A stretch of 64,000 bases of DNA, taken from assembly GCF_011398155.1 (NCBI RefSeq), contig NZ_AP021888.1:851501-915500 (forward strand), in the 5' to 3' direction. Positions 45,651-55,328 of the stretch are shown piece after piece. A program made the translations under genes and the position numbers. The notes under the pieces are model-generated. The model was given only the letters and a program-made list of their open reading frames with translations, ran no database searches and was not told where the DNA came from. Position 1 is the stretch's first letter; the number at the start of each line of letters is the position of its first letter. The stretch is from Thiosulfativibrio zosterae (GTDB lineage: Bacteria; Pseudomonadota; Gammaproteobacteria; Thiomicrospirales; Thiomicrospiraceae).

Positions 45651-45938
45651 ATGGCCTTAACCAAAGCAGAAATTGCGCAATCTTTAACCGATACTTTTGG
45701 CTTTAACAAGCGTGAATCAAAAGAGGTGGTTGAACAGTTTTTTGAAGAAATGGGCAGAGTCCTGACCAAAGGCGAACAAATTAAATTGTCTGGTTTTGGC
45801 AACTTTGAACTCAGAGATAAGTCCTCTCGTCCAGGTCGTAATCCAAGAACCGGTGAAGATGTTCCCATTTCTGCTCGAAGAGTGGTAACATTTAAGCCTG
45901 GTCAAAAATTGCGTGCTCAAATAGATAACCATGGCTAA
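45651..45938 (+). CDS. ihfA: Integration host factor alpha subunit
   Basis: 95 aa of the DNA-bending HU/IHF fold, starting [17 protein letters not shown]. The beta-arm contains [20 protein letters not shown] with the conserved proline that intercalates into DNA. IHF-alpha pairs with IHF-beta to bend DNA sharply. It follows pheT as in E. coli and overlaps the MerR-like gene by 8 bases. Confidence 0.95.
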   Translation: MALTKAEIAQSLTDTFGFNKRESKEVVEQFFEEMGRVLTKGEQIKLSGFGNFELRDKSSRPGRNPRTGEDVPISARRVVTFKPGQKLRAQIDNHG

Positions 45939-46329
45939 TCCAAAAAACACTTCAATTTCCTCAGCTAAACAGCTTGAGATTGATATTCCTGATAAAAAAT
46001 ATTTCACCATTGGTGAAGTCAGCGAAATATGCGATTTAAAAGCGCATGTTTTGCGTTATTGGGAACAAGTTTTTGATCAACTAGAGCCAGTCAAACGCAG
46101 CACTCGCCGTTATTATCAACGCAAGGATATTGAGTTGGTGATAGAAATTCGTTCATTATTGCATGATCAAGGTTTTACCATTCCAGGTGCCAAAGCGCGT
46201 TTGGCAAAAGGTAAACACGCGGTGACAGTCGAAGCCCCTAAAGCTGATGACAGCTCTTTGGTTGGGCAATTACAAAATTTAAGAACTGAAATAGCGCAAT
46301 TTAAACGCTATATTCAAACTAAATATTAA
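45931..46329 (+). CDS. MerR-family transcriptional regulator
   Basis: 132 aa. The N-terminal helix-turn-helix (~27-95) reads [22 protein letters not shown], followed by [12 protein letters not shown], the classic MerR layout. The effector-binding tail is short, without obvious metal cysteines. It is the conserved MerR-like gene downstream of ihfA in many gammaproteobacteria, with no known target. Confidence 0.9.
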   Translation: MANPKNTSISSAKQLEIDIPDKKYFTIGEVSEICDLKAHVLRYWEQVFDQLEPVKRSTRRYYQRKDIELVIEIRSLLHDQGFTIPGAKARLAKGKHAVTVEAPKADDSSLVGQLQNLRTEIAQFKRYIQTKY

Positions 46330-46385
46330 TTCAAGTCAAACCCAAGCCAGACTTTTCTCACGCACAGTGCTTTATCAATTTAAAG

Positions 46386-47234
46386 TTAAACCTTTACTGA
46401 GTTGGTCATTAAAGCAGTTCTAACCATCTTTAAGTCTTCTTGTTGCAGCATTAATTCTTTGATGCCATCTTGCTGGTATTCTTTCATTTCAACGCCACTA
46501 TAAGCACCTAAAGAAATTTCCGAAACCACGGCATTCGCCACTTTTAACATACCCACCATGGCTCTAACTTCGTCATTTTTAATGCGTTCACAGCTTTCAT
46601 TGTGGTGGAGCATAATCGCATGAATCATGGTGGACGGAAGATGCCATTTTTTGGTAATCAAAACGCCAACCATGGCATGGTCGGTTCTAAATAAGCTGGC
46701 TTCTTTTTGAAGAATGGTTTTGGGCAAACTTAATGAGCTGGTAAAAAGCGGTCCGAAGGCTTTTGGATTAATGCCTGCGAGCATTAAAGCACCCACATTA
46801 TGGAAGAGTCCCAGCATGTAGGCTTCATCTCGCGTAATGCCATGCACAAACTCTGATAATTCTGCCATACAAAAAGCCACATCGACACTGTGATCCATAA
46901 TGTCTTTATGCAAACCTTTATCGCTAAAGAGTTTTTTTAGCGCTGAAGCGACCACTAGATTATAAATATTGTCTAACCCCAAAACCTTCACCGCATCTCT
47001 GATAGATTTAATCGGCGAGTTGAGTTTGAGTTTCATAATCGGCGAGTTGATAATTTTGATCACCTCACCTGATAAGGTCGCATTTTGTTCAATAATATTG
47101 GCGATTTGAATAATGTTAGGGAATTTGCTTTGAAGCTCTTTTTCTAGGCGCAAGATTTCTTCGGGTATTTCAGGAATTTTATGTCCATAAATGGCTTGCA
47201 TGGCTTCTTGTAGTTTTTGTTGTAGCATGGTCAA
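46386..47234 (-). CDS. HDOD-domain signalling protein 3
   Basis: 282 aa. The single HDOD domain occupies ~15-230, with FPNIIQIANIIEQNATLSGEV and the MLGLFHNVGALML helix. It is more divergent than the two tandem HDOD proteins at 36888-38670. It overlaps the upstream membrane-protein gene by 4 bases, so the two are coupled and may act together. No signal output domain is attached. Confidence 0.85.
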   Translation of the reverse strand: MTMLQQKLQEAMQAIYGHKIPEIPEEILRLEKELQSKFPNIIQIANIIEQNATLSGEVIKIINSPIMKLKLNSPIKSIRDAVKVLGLDNIYNLVVASALKKLFSDKGLHKDIMDHSVDVAFCMAELSEFVHGITRDEAYMLGLFHNVGALMLAGINPKAFGPLFTSSLSLPKTILQKEASLFRTDHAMVGVLITKKWHLPSTMIHAIMLHHNESCERIKNDEVRAMVGMLKVANAVVSEISLGAYSGVEMKEYQQDGIKELMLQQEDLKMVRTALMTNSVKV

Positions 47235-47785
47235 ACCTCATCTTCATCTTCATCACTGGCTAATTCTGGGTGGCGAATTTCCCAAATCCGAGTGAACTTA
47301 TCGTCTTCTAACTTGTGTTGTAATAGGGTGATGGCCGCAATATATTGGTCAATATATTGGTAGCGCCCTTTGCGTAAAGATTGCCACAGGTGGCGGTATT
47401 TTGCGGGTAAAAAATCTTTGAAATGCGGAATTAAGCCATAGTCGCCTTCGGTTTCTTGAATGCGTTGCATCACGGTGATTCTGGCTTGATAAAAAAAGCG
47501 CTTTTCAAATTGATCGAGCATTTTGCCAACAATAAACAACAACAATGCGGCCACTAAAAAACTGGCCACAAAATAACCGGTTAAAAAAGTGCCTAACAGG
47601 GTCACGGTGACCAAAAAGATAGCCGAAACCGGCATGGTTAAAACAAATATCCAAGCGTGTTTGCCCTTGAGTTGATCCGCTAGGGATTTAATATCAAATA
47701 TACCGGTATCAACCGCTCTCAAGCGTGTCAGCATTTCAGCTGCGGTTGGGGTTGAGGGTGAAGTGTCGTTTTCTGCTTGATCCAT
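47231..47785 (-). CDS. Two-helix membrane protein of unknown function
   Basis: 184 aa. A cytoplasmic N-terminal helix region (~15-42) precedes two membrane helices (~44-66 and 70-88), then a long amphipathic cytoplasmic domain and an acidic tail (SDEDEDEV). No family recognised. It is translationally coupled to the HDOD gene downstream, and lies 29 bases beyond the end of apaH, so it may be co-transcribed with the lptD-apaH operon or with its HDOD partner. Confidence 0.65.
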   Translation of the reverse strand: MDQAENDTSPSTPTAAEMLTRLRAVDTGIFDIKSLADQLKGKHAWIFVLTMPVSAIFLVTVTLLGTFLTGYFVASFLVAALLLFIVGKMLDQFEKRFFYQARITVMQRIQETEGDYGLIPHFKDFLPAKYRHLWQSLRKGRYQYIDQYIAAITLLQHKLEDDKFTRIWEIRHPELASDEDEDEV

Positions 47786-47814
47786 GCGTTGTGGGTGCCT
47801 ATCTCAAAGTTGGG

Positions 47815-48660
47815 TTATGACGATTTTGCCTTTTTGGGTTGGCAAGCTTGCGGACAATCAATGGTATGACGCATTTTTGAGTCTAGGCAATAGGCCGTCA
47901 ACTTGCCACCCCAAAGACATCCTGTATCGGTGGTGTGGATATTATAGGCATCAATTGCCCCTAAAGTAGACCAATGACCGAAGAAAATTTCGGCGGTTTT
48001 ATTTTTGCGGTGTGGCCAAGTAAACCACGGCTGAAAGTGGCTAGCGTTGTTCTCAGGTTTGCCCTTTTGGCTAAACTCTAATTCACCATCTGCCGAGCAA
48101 TAGCGCATTCTGGCAAAGGCATTGACGATGTAACGCAATCTGTCCCAGCCCGTTAGGCTTTCTTGCCACAGGGTTGGTTCGCTGCCAAATAGATGATGGC
48201 GTAATTGATCTTGCCAGTCATCCGCCTGAAGACTTTTTTGGACTTCATCGGCTAAATTTTGGGCTTGCGAAATCGTCCACTGCGGTGGAATACCGGCATG
48301 CACCATCACCAAAGGTAAAAACTCATGGCGTACCATAAGAGGTTGTTGGCGCAGCCAATCCATCAGTTCATGGACATCTGGCGCATTGATAATGTCTGTT
48401 AGGGTATCTGATTTAGACAGAAATTTTTCAACACCGCTATAAGCCGCTAGTAAATGAAAGTCGTGATTGCCAAGTACCATCTTGCCTTTAGAACCTAAGT
48501 TTTTAACAAATCTTAAGCAATCCAAAGACTTGGGGCCGCGATTAACTATATCACCGGCAAACCACAGTTCATCTTGCTCAGGTTGATAGTTGATAAGGCT
48601 GAGGAGTTGTTGCAACTCATCATAACAGCCTTGTAAGTCGCCAATCACATAGGTTGCCAT
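47815..48660 (-). CDS. apaH: Bis(5'-nucleosyl)-tetraphosphatase, symmetrical (ApaH)
   Basis: 281 aa of the metallophosphatase fold: GDLQGCYDE (~7-15), GDIVNRGP (~36-43) and GNHDFH (~63-68) are the metal-binding motifs. It cleaves Ap4A into two ADP and also removes Np4 caps from RNA. The start overlaps the rsmA stop by one base. Last gene of the lptD-surA-pdxA-rsmA-apaH operon. Confidence 0.95.
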   Translation of the reverse strand: MATYVIGDLQGCYDELQQLLSLINYQPEQDELWFAGDIVNRGPKSLDCLRFVKNLGSKGKMVLGNHDFHLLAAYSGVEKFLSKSDTLTDIINAPDVHELMDWLRQQPLMVRHEFLPLVMVHAGIPPQWTISQAQNLADEVQKSLQADDWQDQLRHHLFGSEPTLWQESLTGWDRLRYIVNAFARMRYCSADGELEFSQKGKPENNASHFQPWFTWPHRKNKTAEIFFGHWSTLGAIDAYNIHTTDTGCLWGGKLTAYCLDSKMRHTIDCPQACQPKKAKSS

Positions 48661-49454
48661 TAGAGCTTCTCTGCCGTATAGCGGTTGGTTAGGTTAACAA
48701 AATCTTCCACAGTCAGGCGCTCGGCACGAATGCCTGGGTCGATGCCACAAGCAGTGATTTGCGTTTCGTCTAACCAACCTTTTAAATTATTGCGCAAGGT
48801 TTTGCGCTTTTGGCTGAAGGCTTGGCGCACCAAGTCTTGGAAGTCTTTTTCGTTGTTCGCCACAAAAGGGCGAGTTTTGTAGGGCGTGAGCCTAACGATG
48901 GCTGAATCGACTTTGGGCGGGGGGGTGAAGTTTTCTGGGCCCACTTCAAACAAAAACTCAGTAAGGCAGCTGTATTGCAGCATGACACTCAAACGACCAT
49001 AGGTTTTAGAGCCAGGTGCCGCAGTAATGCGCTCGACCACTTCTTTTTGCAACATAAAGTGCATGTCTTGAATTTGCGCAGCAGAGTCTAATAAGTGAAA
49101 CAATAATGGGCTGGAAATATTGTAGGGCAAATTGCCCACCACGCGAATTTGAGTTTCATTCGGATCTAACAGAGAGGCATAATTAAACGACAGGGCATCC
49201 GCATGATGTAAGAAAAAAGCAGGGTGTTGTGCAAAGCGTTTAGTCAACGGGCCAATTAAATCGTTATCAATTTCAATAATATCGAGTTTGCGAACCTTGT
49301 CTAACAGAGGTGCGGTTAAAGCCGCTTCACCTGGGCCAATTTCAACCAAATGTTGATCAGGTTTGGGGGCAATGTGGGCAACGATTTGTTGAATAATGCG
49401 CGGGTTGTTTAGAAAGTTTTGTCCAAACTCTTTTTTGTGTTGGTGTTTAGACAT
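48660..49454 (-). CDS. rsmA: 16S rRNA (A1518/A1519) dimethyltransferase
   Basis: 264 aa. Family motifs are FGQNFLNNP at the N-terminus, the SAM-binding VEIGPGEAALTAPLL (~37-51) and catalytic NLPYNISSPL (~113-122). It dimethylates two adenines near the 3' end of 16S rRNA. It overlaps pdxA by 8 bases. Confidence 0.96.
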   Translation of the reverse strand: MSKHQHKKEFGQNFLNNPRIIQQIVAHIAPKPDQHLVEIGPGEAALTAPLLDKVRKLDIIEIDNDLIGPLTKRFAQHPAFFLHHADALSFNYASLLDPNETQIRVVGNLPYNISSPLLFHLLDSAAQIQDMHFMLQKEVVERITAAPGSKTYGRLSVMLQYSCLTEFLFEVGPENFTPPPKVDSAIVRLTPYKTRPFVANNEKDFQDLVRQAFSQKRKTLRNNLKGWLDETQITACGIDPGIRAERLTVEDFVNLTNRYTAEKL

Positions 49455-50466
49455 GAGGGGTTTCCTGTGTTTTGCCGGTTAACATATCGCAGGCCACTTG
49501 AATGGCATATCTAAAACTGGTGTCTGTGCAAATGCCTTTACCGGCAATATCCAGTGCCGTGCCATGATCCACCGAAGTACGAATGAAAGGTAATCCCAAG
49601 GTGACATTGACCGCTTGTCCAAAGCCCAAGTGTTTTAAAACGGGTAACCCTTGGTCGTGATACATGGCCAAAAACGCATCGCCTTTTTTGAGTTTATCTT
49701 GGGTAAACATAGTATCTGCCGGTAAAGGACCAATGAGATTTGGCATGCGCTGCTTGAGCTTTTGAATCACAGGAATCATCACATCGATTTCTTCCCTGCC
49801 CAAATGGCCGTCTTCACCTGCATGTGGATTAAGCCCTGCAATATAAATGACTGGGTTAGCAATGCCAAATTGTTGTTGCAAGCTGTCATAGGTGATGGTG
49901 ATGACTTTCTCTAGAAGTTCAGGCGTAATGGCATCAGGAATCGCGCGTAAGGGTAAATGGGTGGTTGCTAAAGGCACACGCAAACCCGGTGTTGCCAACA
50001 TCATGACAACCTGGTCAGTGCGCGATTTTTCGGCGAGATATTCGGTGTGTCCTGTGAATTTTAGGCCGGCTTCATTAATGATGCCTTTGTGCACGGCGCC
50101 GGTCACCATACCATCAAATTCACCGCTCATGCATCCGGCAATCGCTCGGTCCAGCAGTTGAATCACAAACCCAGCGTTGGCGACATTGAGCTGACCAGCA
50201 ATCACCGGTTGCGGTAGGTCAATATCAATCACTTTGACTTGGCCTAACAAGTTGGCAGAGGGCAAGGCATCTGTTTGATAGTATTGAATTTGAATGGGCA
50301 AGTTTAAATCGGTAGCGCGTTGTTGGATTAACGCGGCATTGCCAATCACAACCCATTCAATGTCCCAAGGCGTTTGCGCCAGTTGGACAATTTGTTCTGC
50401 GCCTATGCCCGCAGGCTCGCCTAGGGTAATTGCTAAACGAGGTATTTGTTTGAATTGAACACTCAT
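49447..50466 (-). CDS. pdxA: 4-hydroxythreonine-4-phosphate dehydrogenase PdxA
   Basis: 339 aa. N-terminal ITLGEPAGIGAEQIV, metal-binding GHTEYLAE (~139) and the C-terminal YHDQGLPVLKHLGFG (~269-283) and SVDHGTALDIAGKG (~300-313) blocks are all present. It oxidises 4-phosphohydroxy-threonine in pyridoxal phosphate synthesis. It follows surA by one base. Confidence 0.96.
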   Translation of the reverse strand: MSVQFKQIPRLAITLGEPAGIGAEQIVQLAQTPWDIEWVVIGNAALIQQRATDLNLPIQIQYYQTDALPSANLLGQVKVIDIDLPQPVIAGQLNVANAGFVIQLLDRAIAGCMSGEFDGMVTGAVHKGIINEAGLKFTGHTEYLAEKSRTDQVVMMLATPGLRVPLATTHLPLRAIPDAITPELLEKVITITYDSLQQQFGIANPVIYIAGLNPHAGEDGHLGREEIDVMIPVIQKLKQRMPNLIGPLPADTMFTQDKLKKGDAFLAMYHDQGLPVLKHLGFGQAVNVTLGLPFIRTSVDHGTALDIAGKGICTDTSFRYAIQVACDMLTGKTQETPHV

Positions 50467-51849
50467 TTATAGGCTGCCTTCAATGCTTTCTTGCGGCGTA
50501 TCTGCCAAAGGATGGGTAATACGATTTTCAATCATGGATTCTTCTTTTAAACGACGCAACCAAATCTCATAAGACTCATTGGCTTTCTGTTGGCGCAGTG
50601 CCAGCATGGCTTGTTGGCGTTTGTTTTTCAAGGATATGTCTGTCTGACGCGTGGCATCGACATACAAAATAACCCAGCCTTGCTCGGTGGCAAAAGGATC
50701 TGCAGCCCCTGGAATGTTCGTTAAACTCTGAATGGCTTTTTCATCGGCATTAGACAGTTCCGCAGCAGTCATCCAGCCTAGGTGACCATTTTGGTTAACC
50801 GACGCAGGGATGTCAGAATAGCGTTGATTGAGTTCTTGAAATTTTGCTAAGCTGTTCATTTGCTGAGCCACTTGTTTTAATGCAGATGGCGGAGTGGCTT
50901 TTTGCAAGGCGTCATCCGATAAGATGATAAATTTATGCACATCATATTGCGTAACGATGGTGGCATCTTTGTCTTTGGTTTCTTTCAACTTGAGAATGTG
51001 AAAGCCTAAAGGGCTGCGAATCAGTTGGCTAACTTGACCCACTGCGAGTTGCTCAACCGTATCGACAAAAAAGGTGGGAATTTCTTCCGAAGTCAGCCAG
51101 CCCAAATCGCCGCCTTCTAAAGCTTTATTTCCATTAGAGTAGCGCACCGCTAATTGCGTAAAATCTTCACCCTGTTGTAAACGGTTTAGCAGGTCTTGGG
51201 CTTTGGCTTCCACTTGTTTGCGTTGTTCGGGCGTGGCATTTTCTGGCAAGCTCACCATGATGTGTTGTAGGTGATATTGCAAGTTGCTGTTTTGTAATTG
51301 TAGGCGCTGTAGGTAGTTATCAATTTCACCTTCGGTGACTTGAGTTTTTGAGATAACCTCCACTTCACGGAGTTTTTGCATCAGCATTTGTTGGCGAATT
51401 TTTTCACGCACTTTGCTAAAACCATCGGATTCTTGCAGATTGAGTTTATCTCTAAGTTCCGCCAAGCTGAGTTTGTTTTGTTCGGCAATGTCTTGCAGTT
51501 GGTCAAACACTTCTTCGTCTGATACGCTCAGCCCCAGTTGTTGAATGCGTTCATCTTGAATTTTTTCTAAGATTAAATTGTCCAGAACCTTTAAGGTCAG
51601 TTGTTGATAGTCTTGAATCAAAATATTGCGCGCGGCTAATTCTTTTTCGGCTTCTTGAGTGCGGATTTGCAGCTCGGATTTGAGAATAATGCTGTCATCA
51701 ACGATGGCGGCAATCCCATCTAGTGGGATTAAATTAGCCTTTAAATCGCTTGAATTTGACCAGGCCTGGTTAAAAATACCGCTTAAAACAACTGCAGAAA
51801 CGCTTAAAGAACGCAGTAAAAATGGGGTGAAAGGGCGAATGTTCATCAT
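50467..51849 (-). CDS. surA: Periplasmic chaperone/peptidyl-prolyl isomerase SurA
   Basis: 460 aa. A signal peptide (to ~31) is followed by the N-terminal chaperone region beginning LDGIAAIVDDSIILKSELQ (~38-56). Two parvulin domains follow (~190-300 and ~310-410, with SNGNKALEGGDLGWLTSEE in the first), then a C-terminal helix. It escorts outer membrane proteins to BAM. The dispersed palindrome at 51759-51770 lies in its early codons, encoding NQAWS around the signal cleavage region. Confidence 0.94.
   Translation of the reverse strand: MMNIRPFTPFLLRSLSVSAVVLSGIFNQAWSNSSDLKANLIPLDGIAAIVDDSIILKSELQIRTQEAEKELAARNILIQDYQQLTLKVLDNLILEKIQDERIQQLGLSVSDEEVFDQLQDIAEQNKLSLAELRDKLNLQESDGFSKVREKIRQQMLMQKLREVEVISKTQVTEGEIDNYLQRLQLQNSNLQYHLQHIMVSLPENATPEQRKQVEAKAQDLLNRLQQGEDFTQLAVRYSNGNKALEGGDLGWLTSEEIPTFFVDTVEQLAVGQVSQLIRSPLGFHILKLKETKDKDATIVTQYDVHKFIILSDDALQKATPPSALKQVAQQMNSLAKFQELNQRYSDIPASVNQNGHLGWMTAAELSNADEKAIQSLTNIPGAADPFATEQGWVILYVDATRQTDISLKNKRQQAMLALRQQKANESYEIWLRRLKEESMIENRITHPLADTPQESIEGSL
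51759..51770. repeat. Dispersed 12-bp palindrome, copy 7 (inside surA)
   Basis: Exact ACCAGGCCTGGT, flanked by AATTTG and TAAAAAT, in frame as Asn-Gln-Ala-Trp-Ser on the minus strand. Confidence 0.9.
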
Positions 51850-54231
51850 TTAAAAGTTCAACTTATTGTTTAGGTAATCGGTAAAGGTTGTGCCGACAGA
51901 GCTGAGTCCTTTGAGCTCTATGACATATTGAATGCTGTAATTATACAGTCCATTGGTGAGTTGTGTCTCTTGAACTGACAGTTCGGACGCCCAACAACAA
52001 CTGTCGTACCGCAAAGCGTGTTGCACTTCGGTTTTTTGTTCTAGGGTGAAATCATAGTTCCAATAACTTCCCAGCGTCCAGCGAGAATTGATTTGCCAGT
52101 TGATCCCTGCAGCCAGGGTTTCTTTTTCACCGGCTTGATTGTAGTTGGTTACGGCATTGGTGAGTAGCAACTTGAAGCGGGGCGTAAAGTCTAACTTTAA
52201 GCGGTTGTTGGCATTGGTAAGCTCATAGTTGTCTTTGTTATATTGGCTGGTGGAATAGAGCGTTAATGGCCCCAAAGTGCTGCCCAGTTTGACAAAATAA
52301 TCCGAAACGCGATCGGTATCCACCGTGTTTCCGCTCAGTTGCACTTGGCGGTCAGCTAGATAAAAAATTTGCCCCAGTCCCGCTTCGGCAACCGGCTCAC
52401 CTTGCTCGGTAAAAAATTTTGTGGTGAGCGCGGCAGACACTTGGTTGGTATCGCCAATGCGGTCATAACCACTGAAACGATTCAGACTGAAGAGGTTTGA
52501 AAAATCCAGACTTTGTGCCGCCGTATCAAACAACGGAATATTGGATTGATCTTGATAGGGCACATACAGATATTGCACTTCGGGTTCAAGGGTTTGCACC
52601 CAATTGCGATTGGCTAGGCTAAAATCCCGCTCAAACACCAAACCACCATGCACTGCAAATTGTGGTACAGTGATATCCAATTCTTCTGTGCCAGTGGTGT
52701 TGTAGGCAGTGTTTTGTAAGTTGTAATGCACCTTATTGGCAACCGCTTGAGCCGAAAGTCTGCCATACGAGCGTTGTGTGTCATAGCGCAAGCTGGGTTT
52801 TAAAAGACTGCGTCGGCCTTCGGGTTTGGTATGGCCTTCGAGCGGAATCTCAAACTCGGTGGTTTGGGCGGTTAAGTCATAACTGAAAGTCTCTAACTGC
52901 TCGGGCAAGCTGTCGGCATAGTTCAGAGTGAGCTCGGGGCGTTTTTCGTAGTTATAAGCGGCATCTTGGCGCAGTTGCAAATAGCTCAGTAGGCTCAATT
53001 GGCCATTAAAATGTCCTTGAGTAAAGTTTAAATTTACATGGCGTTCGGTTTGTGTGAGGTTGCGCAAGGTGGTTTCCACAGGGATGTCGTTAAAAAATAA
53101 CTTATCCGACACCTCGTGCCACAGTACATCACCACTCAGACCATGCCCCCAGTTTTGCGTGGTGACTAATTTACCACGCCAGCGCTCGGCTTGGGATTCA
53201 CCATAACTCACTATGCCACTGCTATTAATTGACGCCAAGCCATCGCGCTGGGTTAGTTGGTCGTTTAAGCCGGTCAAGGTTAAATCAATTTGACCGTAAG
53301 GGTTTAAATAACGCAATTCGTTGTCGACAACCCAGCCACGGTCTTGCATTTTGATCAGGGTGAGGGTGTCGTCGGCATTAGGAGCTAGGTTGATGTAATA
53401 GGGTAATGCAAAATAACTTTCGGGGGTGTCTTGGCCCAGCGGCTGGCGAGAACCAAACACCGGAAACAAAAGGCCTGAAGCACGCTCGTCCATTGGAAAA
53501 CTGATGTAGGGTGTGTAAAAAATTGGCACCGTTTGAAAATACAGCAGGGTGTTGTAACCGTAAATACGGCGTTCTAGGTTGTTAATGTCTAAGTCGGAAA
53601 AATCTAATTCCCAATCTAACTTTTCGCCAGAGGCTTGGCGAGAGTCTGCTTGATGAGCACGCACTTGCCACTCATAGGGGTTAAGCCGACAGGTGGTGTA
53701 GCTGGCATCGCTGAGTTGTATGCGTTCTTGTGTTTGGTCAAGCGTTAAGGCTTGCGCACGACCATGGGCTCGGCTATCCATAAACTGATATTGCACCTGT
53801 TGCGCTTGTGCTGTTTTAGCCGTTTGATTAAGTTCAGCGGATTCTGCCGTGAACATCACATCTTCGCTATAAATCACCACTTGCCCCCAAAGATTGGCTT
53901 GTTGCGTTTGGCGTTGAATGCGTGCAAAGTCGCTTAAAACCACCAGGCCTGGTTGTTTTAAGCGCACTTTTCCGGTCACTTCGTAGGTCAGTGCATCGGG
54001 TTGTGTCAGTTGATTGGCTTCTAGGGTACTTTTGGGTTTTTGTTGGGTATTTGGGTTGGGGGGCACATCGAGTGGTTCAGCAATCCAATCGGGTAAACAG
54101 TCCAAATTTTGCGCTTCAGCGGCCAGAACACTGGCGTCAGGTAACAGTCCGATTAAGACTATCGAAGCGATTAAGTGGCTAAGGTGAGCTGTTTTTGGAA
54201 AAAATTTCCGAGCGAGAATTGACATTACCAC
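51850..54231 (-). CDS. lptD: LPS assembly protein LptD
   Basis: 793 aa. Signal peptide (~1-38); N-terminal OstA-like beta-taco (~60-190); large C-terminal beta barrel (~200-793). Cysteines that form the inter-domain disulfides are visible: one near the mature N-terminus (NLDCLP), one in TTCRLNPYEW, and the adjacent pair in DSCCWASEL near residue 750. With LptE it places lipopolysaccharide in the outer leaflet. The dispersed palindrome occurs within it at 53942-53953. First gene of the operon; divergent from amgK. Confidence 0.95.
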   Translation of the reverse strand: MVMSILARKFFPKTAHLSHLIASIVLIGLLPDASVLAAEAQNLDCLPDWIAEPLDVPPNPNTQQKPKSTLEANQLTQPDALTYEVTGKVRLKQPGLVVLSDFARIQRQTQQANLWGQVVIYSEDVMFTAESAELNQTAKTAQAQQVQYQFMDSRAHGRAQALTLDQTQERIQLSDASYTTCRLNPYEWQVRAHQADSRQASGEKLDWELDFSDLDINNLERRIYGYNTLLYFQTVPIFYTPYISFPMDERASGLLFPVFGSRQPLGQDTPESYFALPYYINLAPNADDTLTLIKMQDRGWVVDNELRYLNPYGQIDLTLTGLNDQLTQRDGLASINSSGIVSYGESQAERWRGKLVTTQNWGHGLSGDVLWHEVSDKLFFNDIPVETTLRNLTQTERHVNLNFTQGHFNGQLSLLSYLQLRQDAAYNYEKRPELTLNYADSLPEQLETFSYDLTAQTTEFEIPLEGHTKPEGRRSLLKPSLRYDTQRSYGRLSAQAVANKVHYNLQNTAYNTTGTEELDITVPQFAVHGGLVFERDFSLANRNWVQTLEPEVQYLYVPYQDQSNIPLFDTAAQSLDFSNLFSLNRFSGYDRIGDTNQVSAALTTKFFTEQGEPVAEAGLGQIFYLADRQVQLSGNTVDTDRVSDYFVKLGSTLGPLTLYSTSQYNKDNYELTNANNRLKLDFTPRFKLLLTNAVTNYNQAGEKETLAAGINWQINSRWTLGSYWNYDFTLEQKTEVQHALRYDSCCWASELSVQETQLTNGLYNYSIQYVIELKGLSSVGTTFTDYLNNKLNF
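53942..53953. repeat. Dispersed 12-bp palindrome, copy 8 (inside lptD)
   Basis: Exact ACCAGGCCTGGT, flanked by AAAACC and TGTTTTA. On the minus strand it is read as Gln-Pro-Gly-Leu-Val, a different frame from the surA and hslO copies. Confidence 0.9.
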
Positions 54232-54281
54232 CTAAATCATGAATTATGCAAACTCTTTATTTTACCTGACTTGGACGCTTC

Positions 54282-55328
54282 ATGACCGAAAGATTTGAAC
54301 GAATGTGTGATTGGTTAGCCACTTGCGAACCGCTTAAAAATCAAACCTATTCACAGCCCGTTGCGGCATCCAGCGATGCCAGCTTTCGGCGTTATTTTCG
54401 CTGTGAAGTGGCTAGCCACACCCAAACTGGGCAACGCCACAGTTACATCATTATGGATGCGCCGCCAAGCCATGAAGACTGTAAACCCTTTATTCGGGTC
54501 AGTGAACAATTACATGCCATGGGGCTTAATGTGCCGCAAGTTTTGGCACAAGATTTAACCCTGGGCTTTTTGTTGTTGAGCGATTTGGGCAATACCACCT
54601 ATTTATCGGTGTTAAACGAGCAAACGGTGGATGGTTATTACAGTGATGCGTTTGATGCTTTGATTACCTTGCAACAAAAAGGCAAGGCTTATCAAGCAAC
54701 TTTACCGCTGTATCATGAAACTTTGCTGACAAATGAAATGAGCTTGTTTAGTGATTGGCTCTGTCAAAGTCACCTAGAGTTGAGTCTTGGCAAGCTGGAA
54801 ACCCAAGCATGGCAGAGTGTGCAAACCCATTTGATTAAAAGTGCTCAACAGCAGCCGCAAAATTTTGTGCATCGTGATTACCACAGCCGAAATTTAATGG
54901 TGACATCCGAACAAGCCAACACTGGCCGTAATCCCGGAATTTTGGACTTTCAAGATGCGGTTTGGGGAGGCGTGACCTATGATGTGGTGTCGTTGATTCG
55001 GGATTGTTATATCAAGTGGCCTGAAGAACAGGTCAAAGAATGGCAGCGCGCCTACTTTTTAAAAGCCTGTGAAGGTCATTTGTTTTTAAAAAATGAATGG
55101 GAGGGCTTTGTAAAAGCCATGGACTTTATGGGCGTGCAGCGCCACTTAAAAGCCGCGGGTATTTTTGCGCGCTTGTATCACCGAGATGGTAAAGACGGTT
55201 ATTTAAAGGATATTCCCACCACCTTAAGTTATATAGTGGAACAAGCCAGTGCTTATTCCGAGTTAAAGGATTTGGCTAAACTCGTTGAAAACCGAGTCTT
55301 GCCAGCGATGGATAATCTAAAACCATGA
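54282..55328 (+). CDS. amgK: N-acetylmuramate/N-acetylglucosamine kinase AmgK
   Basis: 348 aa of the aminoglycoside-phosphotransferase fold with an intact catalytic loop, FVHRDYHSRNLMV (~197-209), and metal-binding ILDFQDAVWG (~223-232). The N-lobe SSDASFRRYFR matches AmgK. It phosphorylates recycled sugars at C1, and its 3' end overlaps murU by 4 bases; the amgK-murU pair defines a peptidoglycan-recycling bypass of fosfomycin-sensitive synthesis. Divergent from lptD. Confidence 0.92.
   Translation: MTERFERMCDWLATCEPLKNQTYSQPVAASSDASFRRYFRCEVASHTQTGQRHSYIIMDAPPSHEDCKPFIRVSEQLHAMGLNVPQVLAQDLTLGFLLLSDLGNTTYLSVLNEQTVDGYYSDAFDALITLQQKGKAYQATLPLYHETLLTNEMSLFSDWLCQSHLELSLGKLETQAWQSVQTHLIKSAQQQPQNFVHRDYHSRNLMVTSEQANTGRNPGILDFQDAVWGGVTYDVVSLIRDCYIKWPEEQVKEWQRAYFLKACEGHLFLKNEWEGFVKAMDFMGVQRHLKAAGIFARLYHRDGKDGYLKDIPTTLSYIVEQASAYSELKDLAKLVENRVLPAMDNLKP

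Noticed and set aside
46330-46385. tRNA gene after the MerR-like gene, as in some gammaproteobacteria
   Set aside because: The 56-base spacer cannot hold a tRNA and shows no cloverleaf elements.
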